Of a DNA stretch of 64,000 bases, positions 51,391-59,627 are shown in pieces (positions within the stretch are counted from its first letter, which is position 1; each line of letters starts with the position of its first letter). Made by a program: the position numbers and the translations under genes. Location: the NCBI GenBank assembly GCA_963797565.1, contig CAWCPM010000015.1:385186-449185 (forward strand), written 5' to 3'. This DNA is from JAICYJ01 sp963797565 (GTDB taxonomy: Bacteria > Actinomycetota > Thermoleophilia > Gaiellales > JAICJC01). The notes below the pieces were generated by a model. That model was not told the DNA's origin, ran no database searches, and saw only the letters and a list, made by a program, of their open reading frames with translations.

Positions 51391-52667
51391 CCCACCGGCA
51401 CGGTGGGCGACCCGGTCCGCGTCGGGTACACGCCCGCGGTTCCCAGCTCCTCGGCGATCAGCAGCAGCGCGTTGTACTTGGCGGTGCGCTCGCCCCGCAC
51501 CGGCGCGCCGGTCTTGATCTGGCCCGCGTTCAGCGCCACCGACAGGTCGGCGATGATCGGGTCCTCGGTCTCCCCGGAGCGCTCGGAGACGACGACGGTG
51601 TAGCCGTGGCGGTACGCCTGGTCGGCCGCGTCCAGCGCCTCGCTGAGCGTGCCGATCTGGTTCACCTTCCAGAGCAGCGAGTTGGCGGCGCCGGCCTCGA
51701 TGCCGCGCTGAAGCCGCGCCGGGTTGGTCACGAACAGGTCGTCCCCGACGATCTGGATGCCGCTGGCCTCGGTCAGCTCGGCGAAGCCCTCGAAGTCGTC
51801 CTCGTGGAGGGGATCCTCGATGGTGACGATCCCGAACCGCGCGATCAGCCGCTGGTAGAGCTCGATCATCCCGGCCCGGTCGTAGCGCTGCCCGGCCAGC
51901 AGGTAGGTCTCGGTGGCCGCGTCGTAGTAGTGGGTGGCGGCGCAGTCCAGGCCGTAGGTGACGAGGTCGTCGTAGCCGGCCCGGCCGACCGCCTCGTGCA
52001 GGTAGCCGAGCGCCTCTTCGGGGTCGGAGAGGGGCGGCGCGTAGCCGCCCTCGTCGCCGGTGTTGAGCGCGGCCTTGCCGAACTTGTCGAGCAGGATCTC
52101 GCCCAGCTGGAGGTTCACCTCGGTGGCGATCTGGAGCGCGTGCAGCATGCTCTCGGCGCCGGAGGGGATCATGATGAACTCCTGGAAGTCCAGGTCGTTC
52201 GAGGCGTGGCGCCCGCCGTTGATCAGGTTCACCTGCGGCACCGGCAGCACGTGCGCGTTCGCGTTCAGGTAGCGGTAGAGCGGCAGCTCGTGCGCGGCGG
52301 CGGCGGCGCGGGCGGCCGCCAGCGAAACGCCCAGGATGGCGTTGGCGCCGAGCGCCGACTTGTCCTCGGTGCCGTCCAGGTCGATCAGCGCGGCATCCAG
52401 CGGGCGCTGGGGTGCGACGTCGGTGCCGATCAGGCGGGGAGCGATGCGATCGTTGACGTTGGCGACCGCGGTGCGGACGCCGAAGCCGCCGAAGCGGGCG
52501 CCGCCGTCGCGCAGCTCGTGCGCCTCGTGGGATCCGGTGGAGCGCCCGGACGGCACGTCGGCGCGTCCCAGCACGCCGCCGGCGACGACATCGACCTGTA
52601 CGGTCGGCAGCCCACGGCAGTCGAGTACCTCACGCGCCGTGATGCTCGAGATCGACAGGTCCGGCAT
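51387..52667 (-). CDS. eno: enolase, divergent paralogue
   Basis: A 426-residue enolase interconverting 2-phosphoglycerate and PEP. Metal ligands are in LDCAATHYYD, IEDPLHEDDF and VGDDLFVTN; the catalytic Lys lie in LLWKVNQIGT and QIKTGAPV; Glu is in DFQEFIMIP and GDEGGYAPP. It differs from ordinary enolases at several sites: the N-terminus has LDCRGLPTVQ for LDSRGNPTVE, PSGRSTG for PSGASTG, and SERSGETED for SHRSGETED, so the phosphate-contacting His is Glu. I expect a pathway-specific enolase beside a housekeeping one. ATG 52667 has AGGAGG 6 nt upstream. Confidence 0.9.
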   Translation of the reverse strand: MPDLSISSITAREVLDCRGLPTVQVDVVAGGVLGRADVPSGRSTGSHEAHELRDGGARFGGFGVRTAVANVNDRIAPRLIGTDVAPQRPLDAALIDLDGTEDKSALGANAILGVSLAAARAAAAAHELPLYRYLNANAHVLPVPQVNLINGGRHASNDLDFQEFIMIPSGAESMLHALQIATEVNLQLGEILLDKFGKAALNTGDEGGYAPPLSDPEEALGYLHEAVGRAGYDDLVTYGLDCAATHYYDAATETYLLAGQRYDRAGMIELYQRLIARFGIVTIEDPLHEDDFEGFAELTEASGIQIVGDDLFVTNPARLQRGIEAGAANSLLWKVNQIGTLSEALDAADQAYRHGYTVVVSERSGETEDPIIADLSVALNAGQIKTGAPVRGERTAKYNALLLIAEELGTAGVYPTRTGSPTVPVG

Positions 52668-52780
52668 AGGGCCTCCTGGGCAGCGGAATCGGATCACAGG
52701 CGGGCGCGACCGGGGCGACCAGCCCGCCGCCATGCTAGACGCTCAGATTGGCAACTGTCAACAGTCTACGTCGACAACGC
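52668..52780 (-). promoter_or_regulatory. eno operon promoter and first copy of the 12-bp motif
   Basis: Minus-strand TTGACA (plus 52756-52761), an 18-bp spacer and TAGCAT (plus 52732-52737) make a strong sigma-70 promoter for eno. The 12-bp motif GTCAACAGTCTA (52757-52768) covers the -35. A 12-bp near-palindrome ACTGT-CA-ACAGT (52754-52765) lies across it. A bound repressor would exclude polymerase. Confidence 0.75.
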
Positions 52781-53467
52781 TCAGGCCGCGCCGTCGCCCG
52801 CCCGCACGCCGGGCAGGTGCTCGATGTACTCCGACACGCGGCCGAAGGCCAGCTCCACGTGCGACTCGAAGCGGGCCGCGGCCAGCTCCGGATCGCGGGC
52901 CTCGATCGCCTCCACCATCGGCCGGTGCTCGCCCGCGATCTCCTCGGGCGAGGCGTACAGGTGCTCGTCCAGCCTGATCATGGTGCGCACCACCGGCACG
53001 TGCCGCATGAACACCTCGTGCAGCCGCCGGTTACCGGTCAGCCGGCAGACGGTCTCGTGGAAGGCCAGGTCGGTGCGCGACACGGCCGCGATGTCGCGCC
53101 TGTCGGCCGCGTCCTCCAGCTCTGACAGGGCCTGGCGGATCGCCTCCAGGTCGGCCGGTCGGCCGCGTCGCGCCAGCAGCTTGGCGGCCCGCGACTCGAT
53201 CGCCGCGCGCAGGTCGTAGATCTCGCGCACGTCGTCGCTCGACAGCTGCACCACGTAGGTGCCGCGGTTCTGCTCCTCGTTCAGCAGCCCCTCCGCGCGC
53301 AGCAGCTTGAACGCCTCGCGCACCGGGCCGCGGCTGATGTTGAGCGCGTCGGCGATGCGCACCTCGACCAGCCGCTCGCCCTGACCCAGCCGGCCGGCCA
53401 GGATCTCCTCGCGAATCTGGTCGGCAGCCTCCTCGGCGAGAGGCTTTCGGGCGCGCAGTGGGCGCAT
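52781..53467 (-). CDS. GntR-family (FCD domain) transcriptional regulator
   Basis: A 228-residue regulator. The N-terminal winged HTH has EEAADQIREEILAGRLGQG and SRGPVREAFKLLRAEGLL. The FCD C-terminal domain is all-helical, with DLAFHETVCRLTGN, then HVPVVRTMIRL and EIAGEHRPMVEAI holding the His residues that bind metal and organic acid ligands in FadR/VanR-type regulators. ATG 53467 lies 6 nt after a minus-strand TACACT. It divides the eno operon from the divergent aminotransferase operon and is the best candidate for the protein that reads the 12-bp motif at 52757, 53505 and 59516. Confidence 0.9.
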   Translation of the reverse strand: MRPLRARKPLAEEAADQIREEILAGRLGQGERLVEVRIADALNISRGPVREAFKLLRAEGLLNEEQNRGTYVVQLSSDDVREIYDLRAAIESRAAKLLARRGRPADLEAIRQALSELEDAADRRDIAAVSRTDLAFHETVCRLTGNRRLHEVFMRHVPVVRTMIRLDEHLYASPEEIAGEHRPMVEAIEARDPELAAARFESHVELAFGRVSEYIEHLPGVRAGDGAA

Positions 53468-53481
53468 CCCCAGAGTGTACC

Positions 53482-53525
53482 TTGACACCCGGTCGCCGAG
53501 GTGCAAGACTGTCGACTGTCAACAG
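53482..53525 (+). promoter_or_regulatory. promoter of the aminotransferase-ABC operon with motif copy 2
   Basis: TTGACA (53482-53487), a 17-bp spacer and AAGACT (53505-53510). The motif AAGACTGTCGAC (53505-53516), complement of GTCGACAGTCTT, covers the -10 and start site. CTGTCAACAG follows at 53516-53525, so this site may hold two half-operators. Confidence 0.7.
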
Positions 53526-53578
53526 GCCGCTTGGTCGGCCGAGGTCTCACCGGCGACCGGGAGGGAAGGCCCACACCC

Positions 53579-55003
53579 ATGGCGAGCCGCGTCGACTACG
53601 TCGTTCCGTCCGTGCAGACAGAGCTCCCCGGCCCCCGCAGCAGGGAGCTGCTGGAGCAGCAGTCACAGGTCGTGTACGGGCCGATGCGCGAGTACGACGA
53701 GATGCCGCTGGTGCTTGCCGAGAAGTCGGACTGGATCCTGACCGACGTCGACGGGAACACCTGGGTCGACCACCAGTCCTGCTGGGGCTCGACGCCGCTC
53801 GGCGCCCATCCCGCCGCCGTCGAGGCGGCCGTGGCCGAGGCCCAGGCCCGCTACGGCATGGAGATCACCGACTACGTCACGTCGGAGCCGGTGATATCGC
53901 TGGCGAAGCGGCTGGTCGAGATCGCACCGCCGGGACTGACCCGCGTCGCGCCCAGCGTCAGCGGCACGCTGGCCGTCGAGTCGGGGCTCAAGTTCGCACG
54001 CGCCGCCACCGGCCGGCCGATGATCCTGTCCTTCCTGGGCCAGTACCACGGCGAGGCCACCCTGCTCACGGCCGCGCTCGGCACCGACCTGTCCGAGGTC
54101 ACCACCGGCAGCGCCCAGTACGTGCCGGGGTTCGTGTTCGCCCCCTATCCGAACGCCTTCCGCGCGCCCTTCCACAAGGGTCCGGGGCCGTACGACGACG
54201 GCATGTACATCGACTTCATCGAGGACTGGCTGCTCGTGCACCAGGTCGAGCCCGAGCAGATCGCGGGCGTGCTGATCGAGCCGATCGCGGGCGAGGGCGG
54301 CATCCTGATCCCCTCCGACGAGTTCTGGCGCCGGCTGACCGGGCTCTGCGAGCGGTTCGGCTGGATGATGATCCTGGACGAGGTGCAGACCTGCATGGGG
54401 CGCTGCGGCACGATGTTCGCAGCGGAGCGCTGGGACCTGCGCCCCGACCTGCTGCTGCTGGGCAAGGGCATGGCCGCCGGCGGCCAGCCGCTGGCCGGCG
54501 TGCTCGGCACCGAGCAGGCGCTGGCCGACTCCGACGTGCACTCCGGAGGCACCTTCGCCTGGGTGCCGCCCGCGTGCGCCGGAGCGCTTGCCGGCATCGA
54601 CGCGATTCTGCAGGAGAATGCGCTTGACAACGTCGCCCAGCTGGCGGCGATCGCCGAGGAGGTGCTGACCCCGATGGTCGACCAGTACGAGCAGGTCGGA
54701 GATGTGCGGATCGCGGGTGCCTTCATGGGCATCGAGTTCGTGACCGATCGCGACACGATCGCGCCGGCACCGGCCTTCCACCGCGAGGTGCACCACGAGC
54801 TGATGCGCCGCGGCGTGCTCGGGATCACCCAGTGGGGCAAGTGGGTGTACCGGATGCAGCCGGCCCTGAACATGCCGGCGGAGCTGTTCCGGTGGTCATG
54901 CGACCAGGTGCGCGACGCGGTCGACGAGGTCTCCAAGCGGCCCCCCAAGGAGCCGCAGATCCTCGACCGCTGGCAGAACGAGTCGCGGCGGGTGCGGGGA
55001 TGA
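53579..55003 (+). CDS. class III PLP-dependent aminotransferase
   Basis: A 474-residue omega-type aminotransferase, paralogous to the one at 47.5 kb. It shows DVDGNTWVDHQSCWGSTPLG, PSVSGTLAVESGLKFARAAT, GQYHGEATLL, VLIEPIAGEGGI, LDEVQTCMGRCGTMFA with PLP-ring Asp, and the catalytic Lys in LLLGKGMAAGG. ATG 53579 has GAGGGAAGG 9 nt before it. Substrate unknown; the neighbouring polyamine-type transporter suggests an amine or omega-amino acid. Its stop overlaps the binding-protein start (ATGA at 55000-55003). Confidence 0.9.
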   Translation: MASRVDYVVPSVQTELPGPRSRELLEQQSQVVYGPMREYDEMPLVLAEKSDWILTDVDGNTWVDHQSCWGSTPLGAHPAAVEAAVAEAQARYGMEITDYVTSEPVISLAKRLVEIAPPGLTRVAPSVSGTLAVESGLKFARAATGRPMILSFLGQYHGEATLLTAALGTDLSEVTTGSAQYVPGFVFAPYPNAFRAPFHKGPGPYDDGMYIDFIEDWLLVHQVEPEQIAGVLIEPIAGEGGILIPSDEFWRRLTGLCERFGWMMILDEVQTCMGRCGTMFAAERWDLRPDLLLLGKGMAAGGQPLAGVLGTEQALADSDVHSGGTFAWVPPACAGALAGIDAILQENALDNVAQLAAIAEEVLTPMVDQYEQVGDVRIAGAFMGIEFVTDRDTIAPAPAFHREVHHELMRRGVLGITQWGKWVYRMQPALNMPAELFRWSCDQVRDAVDEVSKRPPKEPQILDRWQNESRRVRG

Positions 55004-56094
55004 GGGCGCGCTCGCGTGCAGTGTTGCTGGCCGCCGGCGCCTGCCTGATGCTGGCCGCCGCCGGCTGCGGCAGCGGCTCGTCCAGCTCATCGCAGAGCGT
55101 CGCCACCGCTCCCGACCAGATCTCCGGCCAGCTCAAGGTCTACGCCTACGAGGACGGCTTCACCCCCGGCTACGTCAAGAGCTTCAAGGCCGAGTACCCG
55201 AAGGTCGACCTGCAGACCCAGGCCTTCTCGAGCAGCACCAGCGCCCTCACCAAGCTCCGCACCGGCTCGGTGTCGCCCGACGTGATCAACACCTGCGTCG
55301 ACGAGAACGCGGCCGAGGAGGTGCGGCTGGGCGTGTTCCAGCCGCTGGACATCTCCAAGATCCCGAACTGGAAGTACATCGACCCGGAGCTGAAGAAGCT
55401 GCCCGGCGTGGAGTCGAACGGCAAGGTCTACGTGGTGCCGGTGGACGCGGGCGACGGCGGCATCCAGTACGACCCGGCCCACGTCAGCCCGGCGCCCACC
55501 TCGTGGAAGGACCTGTTCGACCCACGCTACAAGGGCGAGGTCTCGATCGAGGACAACCCGGTCACCGGCATCGACATCGGCGCGCTCGCGCTCGGCATTA
55601 CCGATCCGCTGCACATGGACTCGGCCCAGCTGGATCAGGTGAAGAACTTCCTGATCGCCCACAAGAGCCAGTTCCGCACCTGGTGGGAGAGCGACACGGA
55701 CGAGGAGCAGCTCTACAAGACCGGCGAGATCTGGATCAGCTCCGGCTACCGGGACAACGCCTACACGATCACCAAGAACGGCGTCCCCAACAACTTCGTG
55801 CTGCCCAGCGAGGGCCAGCTGGAGTGGACGTGCGGCTACGGCATCAGCGCTCACGCGCACAACCTCAGCGCCGCCTACGCGATGATCAACTGGTACGCGA
55901 GCGTGGCGGCCGAGACCTACGAGGCCAACACCTGGCACTACCGGATCGCCAACCTCAAGGCCAAGGCCCAGCTGCCGCCCAAGATCCTGGCGCTGTCGGG
56001 CAACAACCAGGTGCTGACGCATCCGATTCCCGCCTCCGAGCCCAGCAACTACGCCGAATGGGTGCAGGTGTGGCAGGACGTCAAGAGCGGCTGA
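55000..56094 (+). CDS. ABC transporter substrate-binding lipoprotein, PotD-like
   Basis: A 364-residue extracellular binding lipoprotein. The signal peptide ends in a lipobox with LMLAAAGCGSGS, so Cys24 should carry the lipid. The mature part has the SBP_bac_8/PotD pattern: LKVYAYEDGFTPGYVKSF, GDGGIQYDP, TSWKDLFDPRYKGEVSIED, and the C-terminal YAMINWYASVAAETYE. Such proteins bind polyamines, opines or related cations. It precedes the two permease genes, and the ATPase is on the other side of the regulator. Confidence 0.88.
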   Translation: MRARSRAVLLAAGACLMLAAAGCGSGSSSSSQSVATAPDQISGQLKVYAYEDGFTPGYVKSFKAEYPKVDLQTQAFSSSTSALTKLRTGSVSPDVINTCVDENAAEEVRLGVFQPLDISKIPNWKYIDPELKKLPGVESNGKVYVVPVDAGDGGIQYDPAHVSPAPTSWKDLFDPRYKGEVSIEDNPVTGIDIGALALGITDPLHMDSAQLDQVKNFLIAHKSQFRTWWESDTDEEQLYKTGEIWISSGYRDNAYTITKNGVPNNFVLPSEGQLEWTCGYGISAHAHNLSAAYAMINWYASVAAETYEANTWHYRIANLKAKAQLPPKILALSGNNQVLTHPIPASEPSNYAEWVQVWQDVKSG

Positions 56095-56135
56095 CGCTGG
56101 CCGACCGGCCGCGCGAGACGCCTCAGGTGGCGACG

Positions 56136-56984
56136 ATGCCGGCGCGCGTGCGGCTGCAGCGGATGCTGCCCGGCATCGGCAGCGTGGCGCTGGTGACGTT
56201 CGTGATGCTGGTGCTGTTCGGCCCGATCGTGCTCCTGGCGGTGCTCTCGTTCGACAAGGCCACGATCATCGCGCTCGACTGGCAGGGGTTCACCACGCAG
56301 TGGTACCGCGAGATGTGGGCCAACACCAACCTGCGCGCGGCGGTGCTGAACTCGGTGGTGGTGGCCGCCATCGTGACCGTGATCAGCATGGTGTCCGGCA
56401 CGATGGCCGCCTTCGCGATCACGCGGTTCCGGTTCCGCGGGCGCGCCGCGGTGGCCGGGCTGGTGGGCGCGCCGCTGGTGGTGCCGTGGCTGATGATCGG
56501 CGTCGGCGCCGCCATCTTCTTCTTCCACTACAACGTGCCGGGCCTGTTCCCGCTGTCGCTGCACTCCGTGACCGCGGTGCAGGTTGCGTGCACCTTCCCG
56601 CTCGTGACCGCAGTGGTGGCCGCGCGGCTGGTCCGCTTCGAGGGCGTCCAGGAGGAGGCGGCCATCGACCTGGGCGCCTCGCGCCTGCAGGTGCTGCGCC
56701 ACATCATCCTGCCGCAGCTGACGCCGGCGCTGGGCGCCGCCGCGATCTTCGCCTTCTCGTGGTCGTTCAACAACTTCGAGATCGACTTCTTCGTGGGCGG
56801 CTACGACCAGACGTTCCCCGTCTGGGTCTACTCGGAGCTGCGCCGGGCGCCGAACCTGCCGATCATCAACGCCAGCTCGACGCTGATCTCGTTCGTGCAG
56901 GTGCTGATGGTGGTCGTGGCCTGGCGGCTGCTGCGGGGGCAGGATGACGAGGACGGCTCGGCCGTGGTGGACGCGCTGTCATGA
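56136..56984 (+). CDS. ABC transporter permease, PotC-like
   Basis: A 282-residue inner-membrane permease with about six helices. The EAA loop that contacts the ATPase is EEAAIDLGASRLQVLRHIIL (residues about 174-193), typical of polyamine-type permeases. ATG 56136 was chosen; a GTG at 56127 is also possible. It lies 41 bp after the binding protein and its stop overlaps the next permease (ATGA at 56981-56984). Confidence 0.88.
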   Translation: MPARVRLQRMLPGIGSVALVTFVMLVLFGPIVLLAVLSFDKATIIALDWQGFTTQWYREMWANTNLRAAVLNSVVVAAIVTVISMVSGTMAAFAITRFRFRGRAAVAGLVGAPLVVPWLMIGVGAAIFFFHYNVPGLFPLSLHSVTAVQVACTFPLVTAVVAARLVRFEGVQEEAAIDLGASRLQVLRHIILPQLTPALGAAAIFAFSWSFNNFEIDFFVGGYDQTFPVWVYSELRRAPNLPIINASSTLISFVQVLMVVVAWRLLRGQDDEDGSAVVDALS

Positions 56985-57874
56985 CCGCCGCCGCGCAGCC
57001 CTCCAAGCAGCGATGGAAGCGGATGCAGCGCGGGATGACGCCCTGGTGGCTCCTGTCGGCGCCGCTGGTGATCCTGGGCGTGCTGTTCGTGGCGCCGCTC
57101 CTGACCCTGTTTCTGATCGGCTTCCAGCACAACTCGCTGCTGCAGGTGGGCGGCTGGACGCTGGACAACTTCCGCACCATCTTCCAGACCGGCAGCTACC
57201 GGCACATCGCCGTCACCACCGCCGAGATCGCGACCGCGACGATGCTGGTGCAGCTCGCGGTCGGGCTGCCGCTGGCCTACGTGCTGGCGTTCAAGGCCGG
57301 GCGCTGGGAGCTGCCTCTGATCCTGCTGCTGGTGCTGGCCGACGAGCTCAACCCGATCGTGCGCATCTACGCCTACCGGGTGGTGCTGGGCCGGGAGGGC
57401 ATCATCAACAAGGCGCTGGAGGCGATCGGCGTGGTCGACCCGAACCATCCCATCAGCTGGCTCCTGTTCGACAACTTCGCGGTGGTGGTGGTGCTGTCCA
57501 CCAGCTACATCACCTACACCGTGATCCCGATCTACGCATCGATGAAAGCGATCGACCACTCGCTGATCGAGGCCGCCACCGACCTCGGCGCGGGCTGGCT
57601 GCGCCGGGCCTGGAAGATCATCCTGCCGCTGTCGGCGCCCGGCATCTTCATCGCGATCATCCTCGTCTACATCCCGCTCTACACGGAGTTCGCGACGCCC
57701 ACGCTGGTCGGGGGCACCGGCTCCTACATGCTCGGCCAGCTGAACGCCGAGCTGATCACCGAGACCGGCGACCTCGGCCAGGGGGCGGCGCTGAGCGCGC
57801 TGCTGCTGGCGGCCTCGGGTGTGCTGGCCGCGGTCGCGTACTACCTGAGCCGGCTCAATCGGCTGGACACCTGA
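56981..57874 (+). CDS. ABC transporter permease, PotB-like
   Basis: A 297-residue permease with about six helices. The EAA loop is IEAATDLGAGWLRRAWKIIL near residues 195-214. The N-terminus (WWLLSAPLVILGVLFVAPLLTLFLIGF) is a PotB-type first helix. Together with the PotC-like permease, PotD-like binding protein and PotA-like ATPase it makes a full importer. The 3' end overlaps the convergent flavoenzyme gene by 34 bp (57841-57874). Confidence 0.88.
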   Translation: MTAAAQPSKQRWKRMQRGMTPWWLLSAPLVILGVLFVAPLLTLFLIGFQHNSLLQVGGWTLDNFRTIFQTGSYRHIAVTTAEIATATMLVQLAVGLPLAYVLAFKAGRWELPLILLLVLADELNPIVRIYAYRVVLGREGIINKALEAIGVVDPNHPISWLLFDNFAVVVVLSTSYITYTVIPIYASMKAIDHSLIEAATDLGAGWLRRAWKIILPLSAPGIFIAIILVYIPLYTEFATPTLVGGTGSYMLGQLNAELITETGDLGQGAALSALLLAASGVLAAVAYYLSRLNRLDT

Positions 57875-59511
57875 CCGCGTAGCCTGCGCACGCCCGCCGA
57901 GCGCTGGTCGCGCTTGACGTCGCGCAGCACCTCGTGGGCGCAGTTGCGGCCGTTGGCTCCGGTGACACCGCCGCCGGGATGGGTGCCGGCGCCGCACAGG
58001 TACAGGCCCTCGACCGGCGTCCGGTAGTCGCCGTGCCCGGGCACCGGGCGCATCGAGAACAGCTGGTCGCTGCCCATGTCGCCGTGCAGCGCGTGGCCGC
58101 CGGTGATGCCCAGCAGCCGCTCGAGGTCGAGCGGCGACAGCACCTGGCGGTGCAGGATCGAGCCGGGCAGGTTGGGGAAGTAGCCGCCCAGGTGCTCGAC
58201 GGCGCGGTCGGCGACGCCCTCGCGGATGTCGTCCCAGTCGCCCTGGCCCTCGGCCAGGTTGTAGGGCTGGGAGTTGACGTCGATGGTGACGATGTGGCGG
58301 CCCTCTGGCGCCAGCGTGGGATCGTGCAGCGTGGGGATGCACATCTCGATGTGGGCGCCCTCGGCGGGGATCCCCTGCAGCGCCTGTGCCTGCGCCCTGT
58401 CCATGTCGGCCAGCGTCGAGGAGACCTCCATGATGCCGCGCTGGTAGCCGGTGTCGGGATCGGCGCCGGTGGCCTCGGGCAGCTCGGAGACGGCCAGGTT
58501 GATCTTGATGCTGGTGCCGATGCAGCGGTAGGCCTCGATCGCGGCCCGGTAGTGCTCGGGCACGTCCTCCTCGGCCACCAGCTGGCGGAAGGTGCGCTTG
58601 GGGTCGGCGTTCGAGAGCACCACGGGCGCGGTCAGCTCCTCGCCGTTCGCCAGCCGCACGCCGGTCACCCGGCCGCCGGCGGTCAGCACCTGGTCGACCT
58701 CGGCGTCGGTGCGCACCTCGGCGCCGGCCTCGCGGGCGGCGTCGGACATGTGGCGGGTGACCTCGCCCATGCCGCCGTGCACGAAGCCCCACGAGCGCAC
58801 GCCGTCGGACGCCTCGCCGGCGTGGTCGTGCAGCAGCACGTAGGCGGTACCGGGGGTGGAGGGGCCCGACACGCTGTCGTTGATCGCGTGCCAGCCCATC
58901 GTCGCCTTCAGGTGGTCCGATTCGAACCAGCCGTCCAGGTATTGCGTTGCCGACGTGGAGAACAGGAACATCAGGTCGAGCAGGTCGCGGCGCCCGCCCA
59001 CGGCCTTGCGGCCCATCTTGATCGCGGTCGGCAGCTCGCCGATGCCGCCGCTGCCTGTCGGCGGCGTCCAGTCGAACATGGGCATGATGATGCCCGCCAT
59101 GTCGGCCAGGTGCTGCTCGAAGTCCGGGAACCGGCGCGCATCCTTCTTCGAGAACCGGGCCACCTCGCGCTCGGTCTCCTCGAGGTCCTCCGAGAGCAGG
59201 AACCGGCCGCCGTCGGGGAACAGGTTCAGCGTCGGGCCGGCCGGCGAGACCGTCAGGCCGCGCTGTGCCAGCCGCATGTCCTGCCAGATCACCTCGCGCA
59301 GCATGCTCAGCACGTAGGCGCCGGTGGAGGCTCGATAGCCCGGGGCGAACTCCTCGGTGACGCAGCAGCCGCCCACGAAAGGCCGGCGCTCCAGAGCCAC
59401 TGTCGACAGCCCTGCGCGGGCCAGATAGAAGGCCGCTGCCAGCCCGTTGTGGCCCGCCCCGACGATGATCGCGTCGTAGCTGCGGCCGCTCGTAGAGTCG
59501 GAGCCGGTCAT
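57841..59511 (-). CDS. FAD-dependent oxidoreductase, phytoene dehydrogenase/PYROXD2-like
   Basis: A 556-residue flavoprotein. The N-terminal FAD motif is AIIVGAGHNGLAAAFYLARA, followed by ALERRPFVGGCCVTEEFAPG and a phytoene-desaturase-type RSWGFVHGGMGEVTRHM. The C-terminal FAD clamp is EGLYLCGAGTHPGGGVTGANG. Relatives oxidise amines, carotenoids or unknown substrates. ATG 59511 is 10 nt after a minus-strand TAGACT (plus 59522-59527), which is part of the third copy of the 12-bp motif, so it belongs to the regulated set. A role in oxidising an amine in this pathway is inference. Confidence 0.82.
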   Translation of the reverse strand: MTGSDSTSGRSYDAIIVGAGHNGLAAAFYLARAGLSTVALERRPFVGGCCVTEEFAPGYRASTGAYVLSMLREVIWQDMRLAQRGLTVSPAGPTLNLFPDGGRFLLSEDLEETEREVARFSKKDARRFPDFEQHLADMAGIIMPMFDWTPPTGSGGIGELPTAIKMGRKAVGGRRDLLDLMFLFSTSATQYLDGWFESDHLKATMGWHAINDSVSGPSTPGTAYVLLHDHAGEASDGVRSWGFVHGGMGEVTRHMSDAAREAGAEVRTDAEVDQVLTAGGRVTGVRLANGEELTAPVVLSNADPKRTFRQLVAEEDVPEHYRAAIEAYRCIGTSIKINLAVSELPEATGADPDTGYQRGIMEVSSTLADMDRAQAQALQGIPAEGAHIEMCIPTLHDPTLAPEGRHIVTIDVNSQPYNLAEGQGDWDDIREGVADRAVEHLGGYFPNLPGSILHRQVLSPLDLERLLGITGGHALHGDMGSDQLFSMRPVPGHGDYRTPVEGLYLCGAGTHPGGGVTGANGRNCAHEVLRDVKRDQRSAGVRRLRGQVSSRLSRLR

Positions 59512-59515
59512 GACG

Positions 59516-59527
59516 GTCGACAGTCTA
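59516..59527 (-). promoter_or_regulatory. third copy of the 12-bp motif at the flavoenzyme promoter
   Basis: GTCGACAGTCTA here differs from the 52757 copy at one base and from the complement of the 53505 copy at one base. It contains the -10 TAGACT of the minus-strand flavoenzyme gene, so a bound regulator would cover the promoter. Confidence 0.7.
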
Positions 59528-59614
59528 CACCAGACAAACCTGCCGATCCGGTCGCGGAAAACGCCGGCTGCCTGCCAGGGTGCGCGACCGGCACGGCGCC
59601 GCCCGCCTCGCGCC

Positions 59615-59620
59615 TATCCT
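59615..59620 (+). promoter_or_regulatory. -10 element TATCCT of the PHP gene (leaderless)
   Basis: TATCCT is followed by 7 nt and ATG 59628. No Shine-Dalgarno is present. Confidence 0.45.
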
Positions 59621-59627
59621 GAGGGTG

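Noticed and set aside
48656..51517. Plus-strand open frame of 953 codons
   Set aside because: Antisense to the aminotransferase, ABC ATPase and glycerate kinase genes, all with clear motifs; low-complexity Ser/Arg content.
57934..59622. Plus-strand open frame opposite the flavoenzyme
   Set aside because: Antisense, Gly/His/Val-rich, with no recognisable domain.
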